Shown here: positions 6,105 through 7,273 of the stretch, in pieces
How the letters are laid out: each line of letters begins with the position of its first letter
How positions within the stretch are numbered: position 1 is the first letter of the stretch
From: an uncultured Ruminococcus sp.
GTDB taxonomy: Bacteria; Bacillota; Clostridia; Oscillospirales; Acutalibacteraceae
Assembly (NCBI GenBank): GCA_902783065.1
Contig: CACZPV010000300.1
Span: forward strand, 1-7,273
Direction of reading: 5' to 3'
Length of the DNA: 7,273 nt
Notes under the pieces: generated by a model
The model's input: only the letters and a program-made list of their open reading frames with translations
What the model was told of the DNA's origin: nothing
Databases searched by the model: none
Position numbers and translations under genes: made by a program

Positions 6105-6590
6105 ATGAGAACAGATAAAATTAATTATTACCTCGATATTGCAGAAACAGTGCTGGAAAGAGGTACTTGCCTGAGAAGAAATTACGGGGCTATTATTGTT
6201 AAAAATGATCAGATAATATCTACCGGCTACGTAGGCGCACCGAGAGGACGGCAGAATTGTATTGATATGAAAGTTTGCGTCCGTGAAACTCTTAAGGTAC
6301 CGAGAGGAGAACGCTACGAACTTTGCCGGTCTGTTCATGCAGAGCAGAATGCTATAATTCATGCCAGACGTGAGGATATGATCGGCTCAGCGATGTATCT
6401 TGTGGGCAAGGATGCTAAAACAGGAGAATATGTGGAAAATGCATCTGCCTGTTCTCTTTGTAAAAGAATGATTATTAATGCAGGGATTGAAAAAGTTTAC
6501 ATTCGCAATAACAAGAATCGCTTTACCGAAGTAGATGTGAATGACTGGATCATCAACGATGAATCTATAAGCGGAGTATTCGGATATTAG
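6105..6590 (+). CDS. Zinc-dependent dCMP/cytidine-type deaminase
   Basis: This 161-residue protein belongs to the cytidine/deoxycytidylate deaminase superfamily. The catalytic HAE motif is at 78-80 (His78 zinc ligand, Glu80 proton shuttle). The second zinc motif is Cys116-Ser-Leu-Cys119, followed by KRMIINAGIEKVYI, which is typical of the fold. Conserved extra features of the dCMP-deaminase (ComEB-like) branch are the LRRNYGAIIV strand (23-32), GYVGAPRG (41-48), and cysteines at 52, 58 and 74 before HAEQNAI. The usual Pro before the CxxC is replaced by Ala115. The likely reaction is dCMP to dUMP and ammonia, which feeds thymidylate synthesis in the cytoplasm. A related base or nucleotide substrate cannot be excluded. 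The size fits the family. The gene is 213 bases after the exporter operon, beyond a hairpin, so it is probably a separate unit, although no good promoter was found in that gap. The phosphatase gene follows after 60 bases and may be co-transcribed. Confidence 0.88.
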   Translation: MRTDKINYYLDIAETVLERGTCLRRNYGAIIVKNDQIISTGYVGAPRGRQNCIDMKVCVRETLKVPRGERYELCRSVHAEQNAIIHARREDMIGSAMYLVGKDAKTGEYVENASACSLCKRMIINAGIEKVYIRNNKNRFTEVDVNDWIINDESISGVFGY

Positions 6591-6601
6591 CGCGAAATCT
6601 C

Positions 6602-6628
6602 TTGGGAAAAATATATGTCGTATACAAT
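6602..6628 (+). promoter_or_regulatory. Weak candidate promoter before the HAD gene
   Basis: TTGGGA (6602-6607) and TACAAT (6623-6628) are separated by 15 bases, shorter than the preferred 16-18. The -10 box is good and the -35 is partial. The arrangement would give a leader of about 16 bases before ATG 6651. Read-through from the deaminase gene is equally possible. Confidence 0.22.
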
Positions 6629-6650
6629 AAAAAAGAAATGAGCTGATAAA

Positions 6651-7273
6651 ATGCCCGGATCAAAAACTTTATATATCTCTGACCTTGACGGCACACTACT
6701 TGGAAAAGATGCTGCTTTGAGCGAAAATACAACTAAGATCATATCCGGTCTTATCAAAAAAGGAATGCTTTTTACTGCCGCCACTGCCAGAAGTCTGAGC
6801 AGTGTACCAATTCTTAAAAATCTTGGGATCCATATTCCCTGCGTACAGCTTAATGGTGTACTGATGTATGATTTTGATGCGCACAACTATACGGGATGTA
6901 CCCCCATCGAACCTGATGCTGCCCGCGAAGTAATCAGTATTCTGCGTTATTTTGACAGGATGTCTTTTGTATATAAAGCTGATGAAACCTACGGCATACA
7001 TGTAGAATTTGAGCGTCTGTCCAATGAAGTAGAACGAAACTTTTTTGAAGTACGCAAGGATAATGATTATAAAAGCTTCAGTCAGGTCAATACCATCACC
7101 GTCCGGGATGATGATAAAGTAATTTACTTTACAATGGTGGATCAGTATGAAAAACTTGCTGCTATCTGCGAAAAAATCAGTCATGTAAAAGGCGTACGTC
7201 CTACTTTATACAGTGACAACTATTCCGATCTTTATTTTCTGGAAGTATTCAGCAGCAGTGCAACAAAAGCACT
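6651..7273 (+). CDS. Cof-type HAD-IIB phosphatase, 3' end cut off by the window edge
   Basis: The frame opens at ATG 6651 and continues to the right edge (207 full codons, no stop), so the C-terminal part is missing. HAD motif I is DLDGT at 11-15, with Asp11 as nucleophile and Asp13 as acid/base. Motif II is probably Thr45 in the FTAATAR stretch (41-47), where most relatives have TGR and this one has TAR. It is followed by the QLNGVLMYD segment (66-74), usual at the entry to the C2B cap of Cof/YbjI-type phosphatases. Motifs III and IV (Lys and the Asp pair) lie beyond the window. Such enzymes hydrolyse sugar phosphates, nucleotides or flavin precursors in the cytoplasm, and sequence rarely tells which. 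No other start is possible nearby because an in-frame TGA lies at 6639-6641. The ribosome site is weak (a purine-rich AAAGAAATGAG stretch). It lies 60 bases after the deaminase and may share its transcript. Confidence 0.9.
   Translation, partial: MPGSKTLYISDLDGTLLGKDAALSENTTKIISGLIKKGMLFTAATARSLSSVPILKNLGIHIPCVQLNGVLMYDFDAHNYTGCTPIEPDAAREVISILRYFDRMSFVYKADETYGIHVEFERLSNEVERNFFEVRKDNDYKSFSQVNTITVRDDDKVIYFTMVDQYEKLAAICEKISHVKGVRPTLYSDNYSDLYFLEVFSSSATKA

Noticed and set aside
6054..7184. Minus-strand frames opposite the deaminase and phosphatase genes (6054-6362, 6587-6886 and 6696-7184)
   Set aside because: The plus-strand genes carry catalytic motifs throughout these stretches. The minus frames are explained as their complements.

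Overview
The window looks like chromosomal DNA of a low-GC Gram-positive bacterium, probably a clostridial (Ruminococcus/Oscillospiraceae-like) species. The reasons are Shine-Dalgarno sites of the AAGGAGG type, AT-rich intergenic DNA, one promoter matching the vegetative sigma consensus exactly, and clostridial-style protein families (a SpoVB-like flippase, a BmrCD-like heterodimeric ABC exporter, a ComEB-like deaminase and a Cof-type HAD phosphatase). The lineage is inferred from protein style and DNA character, not from a marker gene.

Layout. The left part is read on the minus strand. It holds the 5' part of a Nudix hydrolase gene that runs off the left edge (1-356) with its own consensus promoter (390-418). 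Next is a hairpin-rich spacer with a likely minus-strand terminator (about 461-510), then a complete MOP-superfamily (SpoVB/Wzx-like) membrane flippase gene (539-1870). A 512-base divergent intergenic region follows (1871-2382). It has no credible gene but contains several inverted repeats, including a GC-rich compound element at about 2174-2256.

The right part is read on the plus strand. Two adjacent genes (2383-4095 and 4131-5891) encode the two different half-transporters of one type IV ABC exporter. A strong 14-bp hairpin (5910-5940) follows. Then come a dCMP/cytidine-type deaminase gene (6105-6590) and the 5' part of a Cof-type HAD-IIB phosphatase gene (6651 to the right edge).

How the genes work together. 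The clearest functional unit is the exporter pair. The first subunit has Asp in place of the catalytic Glu and Gln in place of the switch His. The second has a normal Walker B Glu and switch His but a changed signature motif (LSQGQ). Together these give one degenerate and one consensus ATP site, as in TM287/288, LmrCD and BmrCD. The Nudix hydrolase, the deaminase and perhaps the HAD phosphatase are nucleotide or phosphate-ester housekeeping enzymes, and nothing shows that they form a pathway with the exporter. I see no mobile element, CRISPR array, tRNA or rRNA, and no convincing sign of an undescribed multi-gene system. The parts most worth a second look are non-coding: the structured divergent region upstream of the exporter operon and the alternative hairpins at 461-510.
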